This document shows, one piece after another, positions 17,694 through 25,982 of a stretch of 46,383 bases of DNA. Position numbers and translations under genes: made by a program. This DNA comes from Gammaproteobacteria bacterium (GTDB lineage: Bacteria; Pseudomonadota; Gammaproteobacteria; SZUA-152), in assembly GCA_013152545.1 (NCBI GenBank), contig JAADGF010000034.1, positions 1 to 46,383 of the forward strand, given 5' to 3'. Within the stretch, counting starts at the first letter, position 1. Every line of letters starts with the position of its first letter. The notes under the pieces are model-generated. The model was not told the DNA's origin. It was given only the letters and a program-made list of their open reading frames with translations, and made no database searches.

Positions 17694-19868
17694 ATGTCAA
17701 AACCCGTAATTTCCAAAATAATTTTGTTACTGATCGTGTCTTCGTTAGTGGCAGCCTATTTTATTTTTGATGTGGGGCAGTTTTTGACGCTGGAATATTT
17801 AAAGTCTCGGCAGCACGAGTTTGTTGTTTTTTACTCAGAAAATCAATGGCTTACAATCGGTGTTTATTTAGGTGTTTACATTGTTGTTACTGCGCTTTCG
17901 TTGCCTGGCGCTGCGATCATGACGTTGGCGGGTGGCGCTGTGTTTGGCGTGGTGACAGGCACGGTGATTGTTTCTTTTGCGAGCACTATAGGCGCAACGT
18001 TAGCATTTTTAGCGTCACGATTTCTATTAAAAAATTACGTGCAAAATAAATTTCACGATAAGCTTGTCTCTGTTAATGAAGGTATTGAAAAGGATGGTGC
18101 CTTTTATTTATTTACATTGAGACTAATACCTATTTTTCCATTTTTTGTTATTAACCTGGTTATGGGGTTAACCCCTCTTCGTACTTTGCAATTCTTTTTA
18201 GTCAGTCAATTGGGTATGCTGCCAGGTACCATTGTCTATGTAAATGCGGGATCTCAAATTGCAGGCATTGATTCGCTAGGCGGTATCCTGTCACCCGGAT
18301 TATTAGCCTCTTTTATATTGCTGGGGATTTTTCCCATCGTGGCGAAAAAGACGGTGGATTTGTTGAAGTCACGTAAATATCTTAAAAATTATATGAAACC
18401 TGCACGCTTTGATTACAACATGGTCGTTATTGGGGGGGGGTCAGCAGGATTGGTGTCCGCTTATATTGCGTCAGCGGTTAAAGCCAAGGTTGCGTTAATA
18501 GAAAAGCATAAAATGGGAGGAGACTGCTTAAATACCGGTTGTGTACCCAGTAAAGCCTTAATACGTTCGGCAAAAATGCTAAATTATGCCCGGCGCGCCA
18601 AGGATTTTGGGTTTAAAAGTACGACTGTTGATTTTGAATTTTCCGATGTGATGGAACGCATACAGCGGGTCATCAAGAAGGTTGAACCCCATGATTCCAT
18701 TGAACGTTATACCCAGCTTGGTGTCGAGTGTGTTACTGGTGAGGCAAAAATAATCACGCCTTACGAAGTGCGTGTTAATGGTCGTTCTCTCATTACTAAA
18801 AACATCGTTATAGCCACGGGTGCCCGCCCGTTTGTTCCTCGGATCGAAGGTTTGGATAAAATACGTTACCTGACGTCCGATACTATCTGGGGAATACGGC
18901 AGCAACCAAAGCGCCTCATCGTATTGGGGGGTGGGCCTATCGGTAGTGAATTGGCTCAGTGTTTTCAGCGTTTGGGCTCGCAAGTGTTTATTGTCGAGCG
19001 AAATGCGCGAATTCTAAATCGTGAAGATCCAGAAATTTCTGATCTGGTAATGAAGAGTTTCATGAAAGACGGTATCAGAGTGTTGGCCGGCTATGACGCT
19101 AAGCGGGTTATCATTAAGGACGACAAAAAATTTCTTGTATGTCAGCATGATGATAAGCTTGTCTCTGTGCCATTTGACGAAATACTGGTAGCGTTAGGGC
19201 GGAAACCGAATGTGGAAGGCTTTGGTGCGGAAGACCTCCATATCCACACTACCTCGCGTGGCACCATTGAGACCGATGAATTTTTAAGAACTAACTACCC
19301 AAACATCTATGCTTGCGGTGATGTGGCAGGGCCATACCAGTTTACGCATACCGCTTCGCATCAGGCTTGGTATGTGGCGGTTAACGCACTGTTTAAACCG
19401 TTTAAAAAATTCAGGGTTAACTATTCAGTTATTCCTTGGGCAACGTATACTGACCCGGAAGTGGCGCGCGTTGGTTTGAATGAAATGGAAGCCAAAGCGC
19501 AAAAAACCCCCTATGAAGTAACGACTTATGGTCTTGATGATCTTGATCGTGCCATTGCCGATGAAGAGGATCATGGTGTTGTCAAGGTTTTAACAGTCCC
19601 TGGTAAAGACAAAATTTTAGGGGTCACTATTGTAGGTAGTCATGCTGGCGATTTAATTGCTGAGTTTGTAAGCGCTATGACGCATGGTTTGGGCCTGGAG
19701 AAAATATTAGGTACTATTCACATTTACCCAACCCTCACCGAGGCGAATAAATATGTTGCGGGTAATTGGAAAAAAGCACATAAACCGGAACGGGTGTTAG
19801 GTTGGTTACAACGTTTTCATCAATGGAGAAGACTTCGTGGTACAAAACAATCAGCGTCGCATGGCTAA
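17694..19868 (+). CDS. DedA/TVP38-family membrane domain fused to a flavin disulfide oxidoreductase
   Basis: The 724-residue product joins two domains. Residues 1-230 form a SNARE-associated/TVP38-type membrane domain with ALSLPGAAIMTLAGG and LRLIPIFPFFVINLVMG. Residues ~238-700 form a pyridine-nucleotide disulfide oxidoreductase with VVIGGGSAGL, the redox-active pair Cys278/Cys283 in GGDCLNTGCVPSKA, a second Rossmann motif VLGGGPIGSELAQ and the FAD motif YACGDVAG. The C-terminal dimer motif is HIYPTLTE, with Tyr678 where lipoamide dehydrogenase has the catalytic His; this is closer to mercuric-reductase-like enzymes. It probably couples cytoplasmic thiol or quinone redox chemistry to the membrane, with unknown substrate. 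The DUF547 gene start overlaps its stop. Confidence 0.93.
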   Translation: MSKPVISKIILLLIVSSLVAAYFIFDVGQFLTLEYLKSRQHEFVVFYSENQWLTIGVYLGVYIVVTALSLPGAAIMTLAGGAVFGVVTGTVIVSFASTIGATLAFLASRFLLKNYVQNKFHDKLVSVNEGIEKDGAFYLFTLRLIPIFPFFVINLVMGLTPLRTLQFFLVSQLGMLPGTIVYVNAGSQIAGIDSLGGILSPGLLASFILLGIFPIVAKKTVDLLKSRKYLKNYMKPARFDYNMVVIGGGSAGLVSAYIASAVKAKVALIEKHKMGGDCLNTGCVPSKALIRSAKMLNYARRAKDFGFKSTTVDFEFSDVMERIQRVIKKVEPHDSIERYTQLGVECVTGEAKIITPYEVRVNGRSLITKNIVIATGARPFVPRIEGLDKIRYLTSDTIWGIRQQPKRLIVLGGGPIGSELAQCFQRLGSQVFIVERNARILNREDPEISDLVMKSFMKDGIRVLAGYDAKRVIIKDDKKFLVCQHDDKLVSVPFDEILVALGRKPNVEGFGAEDLHIHTTSRGTIETDEFLRTNYPNIYACGDVAGPYQFTHTASHQAWYVAVNALFKPFKKFRVNYSVIPWATYTDPEVARVGLNEMEAKAQKTPYEVTTYGLDDLDRAIADEEDHGVVKVLTVPGKDKILGVTIVGSHAGDLIAEFVSAMTHGLGLEKILGTIHIYPTLTEANKYVAGNWKKAHKPERVLGWLQRFHQWRRLRGTKQSASHG

Positions 19869-20688
19869 GCTTGGTTTTATAATGTTTGCTTATAAAAAAA
19901 ATATCACTGCTTTTGTGGTGCTTTTGATATTGTCCGCTGCGTATGCGGCAGATTCTGCGGCGGCGTTTGATCATAGTCATCGTCTTTGGGAAAAGGTGCT
20001 CAGCACTAACGTTGTTGATGCCGGTCCGGCCAGTCGTGTGCAATATCAGGTGATTAAACAAACGCCGGGAGAGTTGCTGCAATATTTATCCGCTGTTTCT
20101 TCAGTGACTTCCATGCAGTTTAAGCAATGGAATAATGCGCAAAAACTTGCTTTTTTAATTAACGCCTACAATGCTTTTACAATAAAACTGGTTATTGATC
20201 ATTATCCTGTAAAATCCATTAAGGATATTGGTAGTTGGTTTAGTTCCCCCTGGAAAAAGAAATTTTTTACGTTACTCGGTCAAGAAATTAGTCTGGATCA
20301 TCTGGAGCATGAAATGATTCGTGGCGACAGAGGTTTTGCCGAGCCACGCATACATTTTGCGCTTGTATGTGCCTCCATCGGGTGTCCCAAGCTTCAAGTC
20401 AGAGCATTTACCGAGCAGCGTTTAGAGGATATGCTAGAGGAAGGTACAACGGTATTTTTAAACGATACTTCGCGTAACCGTGTTTCAGTCACTGACCAGG
20501 AATTACAGCTCTCAAAAATATTTGACTGGTATGCCGACGACTTTGTAAAGCAGGCTGGTACTGTTGAAAAATTTGTAGCGAGATATTTAATACTGGATGA
20601 AAATACAAAGCGACTCATCAATGCGGGAAATCTGGATAAAACATATCTCGATTACGATTGGTCCTTGAATGACTCAAAAACCCCCTGA
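19861..20688 (+). CDS. Exported DUF547 protein
   Basis: The product of about 275 residues has an N-terminal hydrophobic signal (near [15 protein letters not shown]) and a DUF547 domain with [42 protein letters not shown] and a later [15 protein letters not shown]547 proteins are secreted or periplasmic and may be hydrolase-like, but no reaction is established. I use ATG 19861, which overlaps the fusion-gene stop by 8 bases; an upstream GTG at 19837 and a downstream ATG at 19882 are alternatives. The overlap implies translational coupling with the DedA-oxidoreductase gene. The ycgN start overlaps its own stop by one base. Confidence 0.88.
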   Translation: MAKLGFIMFAYKKNITAFVVLLILSAAYAADSAAAFDHSHRLWEKVLSTNVVDAGPASRVQYQVIKQTPGELLQYLSAVSSVTSMQFKQWNNAQKLAFLINAYNAFTIKLVIDHYPVKSIKDIGSWFSSPWKKKFFTLLGQEISLDHLEHEMIRGDRGFAEPRIHFALVCASIGCPKLQVRAFTEQRLEDMLEEGTTVFLNDTSRNRVSVTDQELQLSKIFDWYADDFVKQAGTVEKFVARYLILDENTKRLINAGNLDKTYLDYDWSLNDSKTP

Positions 20689-21128
20689 TGAGTACACCCT
20701 TCTGGCAATCAAAGTCACTGAGCGAAATGAGCGTGAAGGAGTGGGAGTTGTTATGCGATCATTGTGGGCGTTGTTGTTTGCAAAAATTAGAAGATGAAGA
20801 TACTGGGGAAATACATTATACCAATGTAGTCTGCGATTTGTTACGTCAAGAGGATTGCCGTTGCACGGACTACCAAAATCGTGCTTCGCTGGTGCCAGAT
20901 TGTGTGGTGTTGACGCCGGAAATTCTTGATACTTTACATTGGATGCCCTCTACTTGTGCTTACCGGTTGTTGTGGGAGGGAAAACCATTGCCCGAATGGC
21001 ATCCGCTTGTCACGGGCGAGGAACAAACGGTGCATTTTGCCGGTATTTCAATTCGTGGCCGAGTATATCGCCATAGCGAAATCAAAGGTGAAGAATTGCA
21101 GCACTATTTGGTGGATTGGCCGCAATAA
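20688..21128 (+). CDS. ycgN: YcgN/UPF0260 cysteine-cluster protein
   Basis: The 146-residue protein matches the UPF0260 (YcgN) family in length and content. It has the cysteine cluster CDHCGRCC, then VVCDLL and CRCTDY, and the family ending [22 protein letters not shown] and YLVDWPQ. The cysteines probably bind a metal or iron-sulfur centre; no function is proven. It starts at TGATG, overlapping the DUF547 stop by one base, so it is the last gene of a three-gene transcript. Confidence 0.95.
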   Translation: MSTPFWQSKSLSEMSVKEWELLCDHCGRCCLQKLEDEDTGEIHYTNVVCDLLRQEDCRCTDYQNRASLVPDCVVLTPEILDTLHWMPSTCAYRLLWEGKPLPEWHPLVTGEEQTVHFAGISIRGRVYRHSEIKGEELQHYLVDWPQ

Positions 21129-21142
21129 ATATTGCTTAGGAA

Positions 21143-21313
21143 TGGGCGTGTAATAACGTCCCTGTCTCCGTTCCCGGCTCGACCGCCTCCCTACCCATGA
21201 GGTTTCATTTTTAGCCCGTCTTTACCCATTTTTTCGTCATAAAATTGCGACACAAAACAACGATTGCTGCGGTTTTTATTAATTAAAATCAACGCCAGTG
21301 GACGCTATTCCTC
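21143..21313. repeat. Family C ~165-bp repeat, copy 1
   Basis: The segment begins ggaatgggcgtgtaataacg and ends ggacgctattcctcc, which are imperfect inverted ends. Its right half is similar to that of the element at 29694-29862: tcgtcataaaa and acaacgattgctgc here, against tcagtcacaaaa and gaacgactattcttgc there. Length and end structure also agree. It looks like a non-coding MITE-type repeat. Confidence 0.5.
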
Positions 21314-21546
21314 CTAGCTTGTCCTGGAGTGCTAATTTAATCTATCGTGCATGCATTGAAGCGAATGTATCCAATCAGTTGTATTTATTTAAGAGTACGG
21401 CCAATGTATAGGTTCGCTTGTTACGAATATCCCGGTCATCAGTGTTGCTCTTCACTGGATTAATATGCGGTAAAAATTATTTTGTAGAGACTTCATTTTT
21501 TTAATGATAGCGTCTACTCTTAATGTAATTTGTTATGTTGTTGCTA

Positions 21547-21572
21547 TATACCTAACTCTCAATCGGTATATC
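21547..21572 (+). repeat. Family A interspersed motif, copy 4 (divergent)
   Basis: The motif reads atacctaactctcaatcggt followed by atatct, related to copies 1 and 3. The left tatacc and right ggtata form a dyad. It lies more than 500 bp from the next start codon. Confidence 0.45.
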
Positions 21573-22116
21573 TAATGAGCAATAATAAATTATTTAACGG
21601 GTTTTCTTCAAATAGGGGGTGTCTGGGAATAGTAATCGTCAGTAAGAGAAGGCTGATTGCATCAATTTTTACGATTATTTAAGGTGCATCATGGCTTATA
21701 AAACGTAAATAATGCTGAAAACGAGCTAATCAAATTTGATCGCAGTCGTTTAGTCAATTCTCGGCGAGTCTCCTCTAATTGCACTATGCTCGATTCTCGT
21801 AATGTAAAGATATTACGGGCCTTTAGCGAAGATAATTGAAAGTGATTTTTATAATAATAACGTTGAATCTAGTAGGTATTTTGCTGCTTAAATAAAACAA
21901 GAGAGCGTATTACACTCACCATCGAAATCTGTACCAACATAGCATGGTGCACGGTAAATCAGCGATAAACAATGAACAATACCGCTTGTTTTAAGTGGTG
22001 TTGGTGGTATGGCGCTGTTTTCACGTTGTGCTTAAGTATGTTAGGTCGGCTGTGGCTTGTGTTCTTTGGTGCTGTTATGAAAGTGTATTAGTATAAATAA
22101 AATAGGTGGGTCTGTT

Positions 22117-23463
22117 ATGGTTGCACTTGCAAAGCACTTGGTGTCTGGTCACAAAATTTCTTTACAGCAACGGGAACACTTTAAAGCGACTCGTGACTCC
22201 TGGACTGGATTGTTAAACCAGATAACGTTTGATGAGCGTGTTGAGCAGGAAATCAAATTAAGTGCGCGTTATGGTAAAAAATTCGCCTTGCTTGTAGTGG
22301 ATTTGAATCATTTCGGTGGTAACTTCAGTGATTCATGCTCAAAATTAGAGAATAAAAATACGCTAATCGAATTTTCAGTACGCCTTAAGTCGTGTGTCCG
22401 TTGCACGGATGTTCTGGCACGTAACGACAATGATTTTTTTCTAATCTTACTGCCAGATATCCAATCCCACCGGCATGTTGTTAACGTTGTAGACAATATT
22501 TACAACAGCCTTTCTACGCCGATAGTCATTAAAAATAAAGAATATTTTTTGCACCCTGCTATTGGTATAGGAATATACCCGACGGATAGCGAGCGTGGAG
22601 AGGGGTTGATCCAGTGCGCGTTTGAAGCAAAAGGTGGTTTTTCAGAAAAACCTTCTTCGCGTCATTACCGATTTTATGCAGATAAAGTCAATGACAGCGT
22701 GGAATTACAGTTGCTTAACGAAAAAACGATCCGTAAGGTTATTGAGCAAGGCGAATATGATGTTTTTTTTGAGCCAATTAGTCGGATGGGTACGCAGGAA
22801 GTAGCCTTTTATGATGCTGTTACTACTTGGCGAAGCAGCTTACTTGTTGATGATTGCCAAGGTGAAATTATTAGCACGATTGATAAAATGGCACTTTCCC
22901 CATTATTTAATGAAATGATGCTGGTAAAAATTTGTCGCCAGTTAAGGCAGTGGCAAAATCAACCATTGTTAGCGTTCACGCCAGTGTTAATGCAGGTGAC
23001 TCCATCGCAGTTTGAGAATACTCGCCTGGCTTGTCAATTACATCAAGTGGCTGACAATGAAGCAGTTGAAACTAGGCATATTGGTGTGATAATCAAAGAA
23101 AGCACGATTCTATATGATGTGGGAAAAGCCATTAGACAAATTAGACGGCTCAAAAAAGAAGGTTTTTTAATTATGATTGACGAATTCAGTCAGGGTTTTT
23201 CTTATATTGGTTTGCTTAAAAAAGAGTTGGTGGACTTGATTCGAATTGCCCCCTTGTTGGTTGAGCAGGTCGACGTACATATTGAGTGCTTAAGCGTTAT
23301 TGAAGGAATTGTGCGTGTTGCTGCCAATTTACAAATTGAGACGATTATACCGAATATTGATAGTTGTTATCAGTATAAAACCTTTCTAAATATTCATGGT
23401 AATTATTGGCAAGGTGAATTCACGCAAGCCTCAATAGGGTGCGAGGATTTCGCAGCAATGTGA
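22117..23463 (+). CDS. Degenerate GGDEF-EAL protein, probably catalytically inactive
   Basis: The 448-residue soluble protein has the layout of a cyclic-di-GMP enzyme: a GGDEF domain at about 25-185 and an EAL domain at about 200-440. Both active sites are lost. The GGDEF signature position reads ARNDNDFF. The EAL motif position reads YDAVTTWR, the metal-binding DDFGTGYS motif reads DEFSQGFS, and the EGVET position reads PNIDS. The folds are still visible, for example in WTGLLNQITFDERV, LLVVDLNHFGG, AIGIGIYPTD and FLIMIDEF. Such proteins often act as effectors or signalling scaffolds instead of making or degrading the nucleotide. No receiver or PAS domain is attached. It is convergent with the DnaJ-related gene. 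Confidence 0.82.
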   Translation: MVALAKHLVSGHKISLQQREHFKATRDSWTGLLNQITFDERVEQEIKLSARYGKKFALLVVDLNHFGGNFSDSCSKLENKNTLIEFSVRLKSCVRCTDVLARNDNDFFLILLPDIQSHRHVVNVVDNIYNSLSTPIVIKNKEYFLHPAIGIGIYPTDSERGEGLIQCAFEAKGGFSEKPSSRHYRFYADKVNDSVELQLLNEKTIRKVIEQGEYDVFFEPISRMGTQEVAFYDAVTTWRSSLLVDDCQGEIISTIDKMALSPLFNEMMLVKICRQLRQWQNQPLLAFTPVLMQVTPSQFENTRLACQLHQVADNEAVETRHIGVIIKESTILYDVGKAIRQIRRLKKEGFLIMIDEFSQGFSYIGLLKKELVDLIRIAPLLVEQVDVHIECLSVIEGIVRVAANLQIETIIPNIDSCYQYKTFLNIHGNYWQGEFTQASIGCEDFAAM

Positions 23464-23517
23464 GACTTCGGGAGATATGCCTAACGCGTTTGAGTATCGA
23501 ATATTAATGCAGTTAAC

Positions 23518-24126
23518 TTATGGAGTGCTGGTTTTTTTGAGAATTTTCATTGCGGCGTTAATTGTTTGCAGGCGATAATTATCACCCCCCCGGTCAGGGT
23601 GGTGTCGCATGGCTAAGCGCCGATGTTGCATTTTTATTGCAGCATAATCCACTGGGTCTTGTAATTCTAAGACATTTAGTGCTGCTTGACGCCGTTCGTT
23701 ATTTTCCAATTTTAACCAAATGTTTTGTAATAATGTTGCTACATCTTGTTCGTTGGTTTTTTTTAGATTGTCCAGGTTTAAGTAGTAAGCGCGTAATGGG
23801 TCGTGTTCTGTCATTGAGGCACTGCTGGTTGGTTTGTAGGGTAGTAATACGATGTTGACAGGACAGATCTCCAACGTGCCGGTTTTTTCCTGCCATAGCT
23901 TGTCTCGTAAATGGTAGAGCGCGTTGAATAGAATGAAGTGCGTTTGAAATAATGACAGATGATTCCATAGACGGATATTTTGAAACTGTAGATAACCACT
24001 GGATTTAATGTGTTGAATAAGTTGGTATTCACTTAAGCCCTGAGAGTGCTTGAGGAGAGCGTCCATAATCAGATCGAAAAGTGATGCTTGCTGCGTGGTA
24101 TTGCTATGATTGTCGCTAGTTTCCAT
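23518..24126 (-). CDS. DnaJ-related protein with C-terminal J-like segment
   Basis: The 202-residue cytoplasmic protein has the N-terminal DNAJ-related domain (LFDLIMDALLKHSQGLSEYQ onwards) found in gammaproteobacteria and a short C-terminal J-like segment with AAIKMQHRRLAMRHHPDRGG, containing the HPD motif. It is expected to help a DnaK-type chaperone, but clients are unknown. The acidic central part is usual for the group. It converges with the degenerate GGDEF-EAL gene; only 54 bases separate the stop codons. Confidence 0.88.
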   Translation of the reverse strand: METSDNHSNTTQQASLFDLIMDALLKHSQGLSEYQLIQHIKSSGYLQFQNIRLWNHLSLFQTHFILFNALYHLRDKLWQEKTGTLEICPVNIVLLPYKPTSSASMTEHDPLRAYYLNLDNLKKTNEQDVATLLQNIWLKLENNERRQAALNVLELQDPVDYAAIKMQHRRLAMRHHPDRGGDNYRLQTINAAMKILKKTSTP

Positions 24127-24220
24127 GGTGTAACTTTATTCATTATCTGCATTGCTAGGTAAAATTAAGGGTAACAACTCAGCTTGGTTTGTTTATGTCT
24201 ATTACTTCGTTAAAAACTTC

Positions 24221-24334
24221 GTTAAAAGCCTGTGTCAGACGTGATCATTGACAGCGGTAAACGCCAAGCATTCTTTCTTTGTTCTCGAACAATTCAAAAG
24301 TAATCTGAGCCGTTACTGAACATATTAAATAATA
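24221..24334. repeat. Family D ~105-bp repeat, copy 1
   Basis: From gttaaaagcc through gtaaacgcc, aaaagtaatctgagccgtta and ctgaacat to ttaaataat, this segment matches 32168-32278 over almost its full length, at roughly 75-80% identity by eye. It lies between the DnaJ-related and FKBP genes and is non-coding. Confidence 0.7.
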
Positions 24335-24369
24335 AAGCTGAGCCATTGCAATTAACGTTGAGTGGAAGA

Positions 24370-24404
24370 AAAACAACAGAGGACTTACTACCCTCTGTTG
24401 TTTT
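24370..24404 (-). terminator. Rho-independent terminator of the FKBP gene
   Basis: Read on the minus strand, aaaacaacagagg pairs with cctctgttgtttt around a 9-base loop, followed by a T-run. It lies about 20 bases after the FKBP stop codon. The hairpin is symmetric enough to work in both directions. Confidence 0.87.
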
Positions 24405-24422
24405 CTAGAGCATCATGCTAAT

Positions 24423-25115
24423 TTATTTTTTAATTTCAAGAAGTTCTATATCAAATACTAAGGTTTCGTGAGGGCCAATGTTTGCGCCGGCACCACGTGC
24501 GCCATAGGCCAGGTCAGACGGAATAAACACCTGCCATTTTGAGCCGGTTGGCATCAGGGGTAAGATTTCCTGCCAGCCTTTAATCACTTGGTTGACGGCA
24601 AACGTGGCGGGTTGTCCGCGACTATAAGAGCTGTCAAACTCGTTGCCATCGATTAAGGTGCCTTTGTAGTGGGCAACGATGGTATCGGTAGGTTTGGGTT
24701 TGTCGCCCTTACCGGCGGTGATGATTTTATACTGCATACCACTCGGGAGTTCTATAATACCTTTGTTTTTCTTGTTTTTAGCGAGGTAATCCTGCCCGGC
24801 TTTTTTGGCGCTTTCGCCTTTGGCGTCTCTGGCTGCTTGCTGTTTTTTCTGGGTTTCCAGCATGGCACTTTGCATATCTTCCATTGAAACTTTTAATTCT
24901 GTATCACTTAATACGTCTTTAATTGCCTGGCTGAGTGCATCGACGCTAATTTCGGCTCCTTCACGCTTTAAACTAGAACCGATCTGCATGCCAATGGCAT
25001 AACTATATTTTTCTTTGTTGCTTTTATAGTCGCTTGCTACCGAATAACTTCCAGTAAACGCCAATATTAGGGTGAAACAAGCGGCAAGCGTTGCTGTACG
25101 AACATTGATTTTCAC
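24423..25115 (-). CDS. fkpA: FKBP-type peptidyl-prolyl cis-trans isomerase, Mip/FkpA-like
   Basis: The 230-residue exported protein catalyses cis-trans isomerisation of proline bonds and assists folding in the periplasm. It has a signal peptide (cleavage near SVAS/DYKS), an N-terminal helical dimerisation domain with YAIGMQIGSSLKREG, and a C-terminal FKBP domain with DTIVAHYKGTLIDGNEFDSS, GWQEILPLMPTGSKWQVFIP and LAYGARGAG. These are typical of the Mip/FkpA group. GGAA-rich sequence precedes the ATG. A strong terminator follows. Confidence 0.95.
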   Translation of the reverse strand: MKINVRTATLAACFTLILAFTGSYSVASDYKSNKEKYSYAIGMQIGSSLKREGAEISVDALSQAIKDVLSDTELKVSMEDMQSAMLETQKKQQAARDAKGESAKKAGQDYLAKNKKNKGIIELPSGMQYKIITAGKGDKPKPTDTIVAHYKGTLIDGNEFDSSYSRGQPATFAVNQVIKGWQEILPLMPTGSKWQVFIPSDLAYGARGAGANIGPHETLVFDIELLEIKK

Positions 25116-25982
25116 ATTGATTTCCTTTTTTGGTTTAATAAATTATTTAAGAGGTATTTTAATGTTAGGGGAGGGGTGACGTTTTTTCGTTCATTTTCAT
25201 CAAGTTTTTCAAAGCATAGTCTAAATAGCAGGTCATTCGCCAGGCTAGGTTAACAGGAAAAAATAGCTGTCTGCTCCATTCATCTCTAATTCAGCGGCTT
25301 TATTGTTGTTTTGTCATTATTTTATAGAAAATAATCTGCAATTATGACATCTATTGTGGACTAAAGTTGTAACCTGGTTGGGTGCGGCCAATTGCAATAC
25401 ACAATACTAACGTGAGGTATCTTGGTGGTGGTGATGCATATGTTGTCAATATCAGCGATTAATGATTCTAAATATTGTTTTGATAATATCCATTAGAATA
25501 ACGTATCACATTCCATATATAGGCAAGCAATTCCTCACTTTAATTCAGAATTTTTTCATAGGGTCAATATATAAATTGGGGATATCCAGCAAAAAAGTCA
25601 TTTTGGTTAGATTTCCCGATCAAATTCATTAAATATGGTCGATATTCGCTTCATTTGATCCAAAAATCAGGCCCAATATGGTTGCCCCCGCGACTGCTAC
25701 TATTCGTCCCTAGGCGGAACATTCGTTGGGAAGATAGAGAATGTTTGCTGCGTCAAGGCTATTGTAGCCCAGACAAGTTAAATGGATTGGATTTTCACAC
25801 CGAATTTAGTGTAAATTTGAATAATCCTTAAACTCTAGCATTAAATCTACGAGAAAGGCTGTTTGCCTGCTTGAGCGTTTGCAATGTGAACTGTGTTGTT
25901 CTGCTTTAGTAACGATGGTTTTTCTATGTTTCCAACGAAAATGTTTCCAACGAAATAAAAATTCAATAGCGTTAAGGTCGTT
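25116..25982. other. 867-bp intergenic region between the FKBP and protease genes
   Basis: No full-length gene is supported. It must hold the divergent promoters of the FKBP and S8 protease genes. Near the right end is a tandem 15-bp duplication that makes a 10-codon open frame (25926-25958). Confidence 0.5.
25926..25958 (+). repeat. Tandem 15-bp duplication forming a 10-codon reading frame
   Basis: The unit atgtttccaacgaaa is repeated exactly twice and followed at once by taa, so it reads MFPTKMFPTK and stops 24 bases before the protease ATG. It could be a leader peptide or a chance replication-slippage duplication. The ribosome-binding site upstream is weak. Confidence 0.4.

Larger units (their letters stand above)
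21129..22116. other. 988-bp intergenic region with repeats
   Basis: No gene is supported on either strand. The left part is the ~165-bp family C repeat (21143-21313) and the family A motif lies at 21547-21572. The rest is AT-rich. GTGGG lies about 8 bases before the next start codon. Confidence 0.5.
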
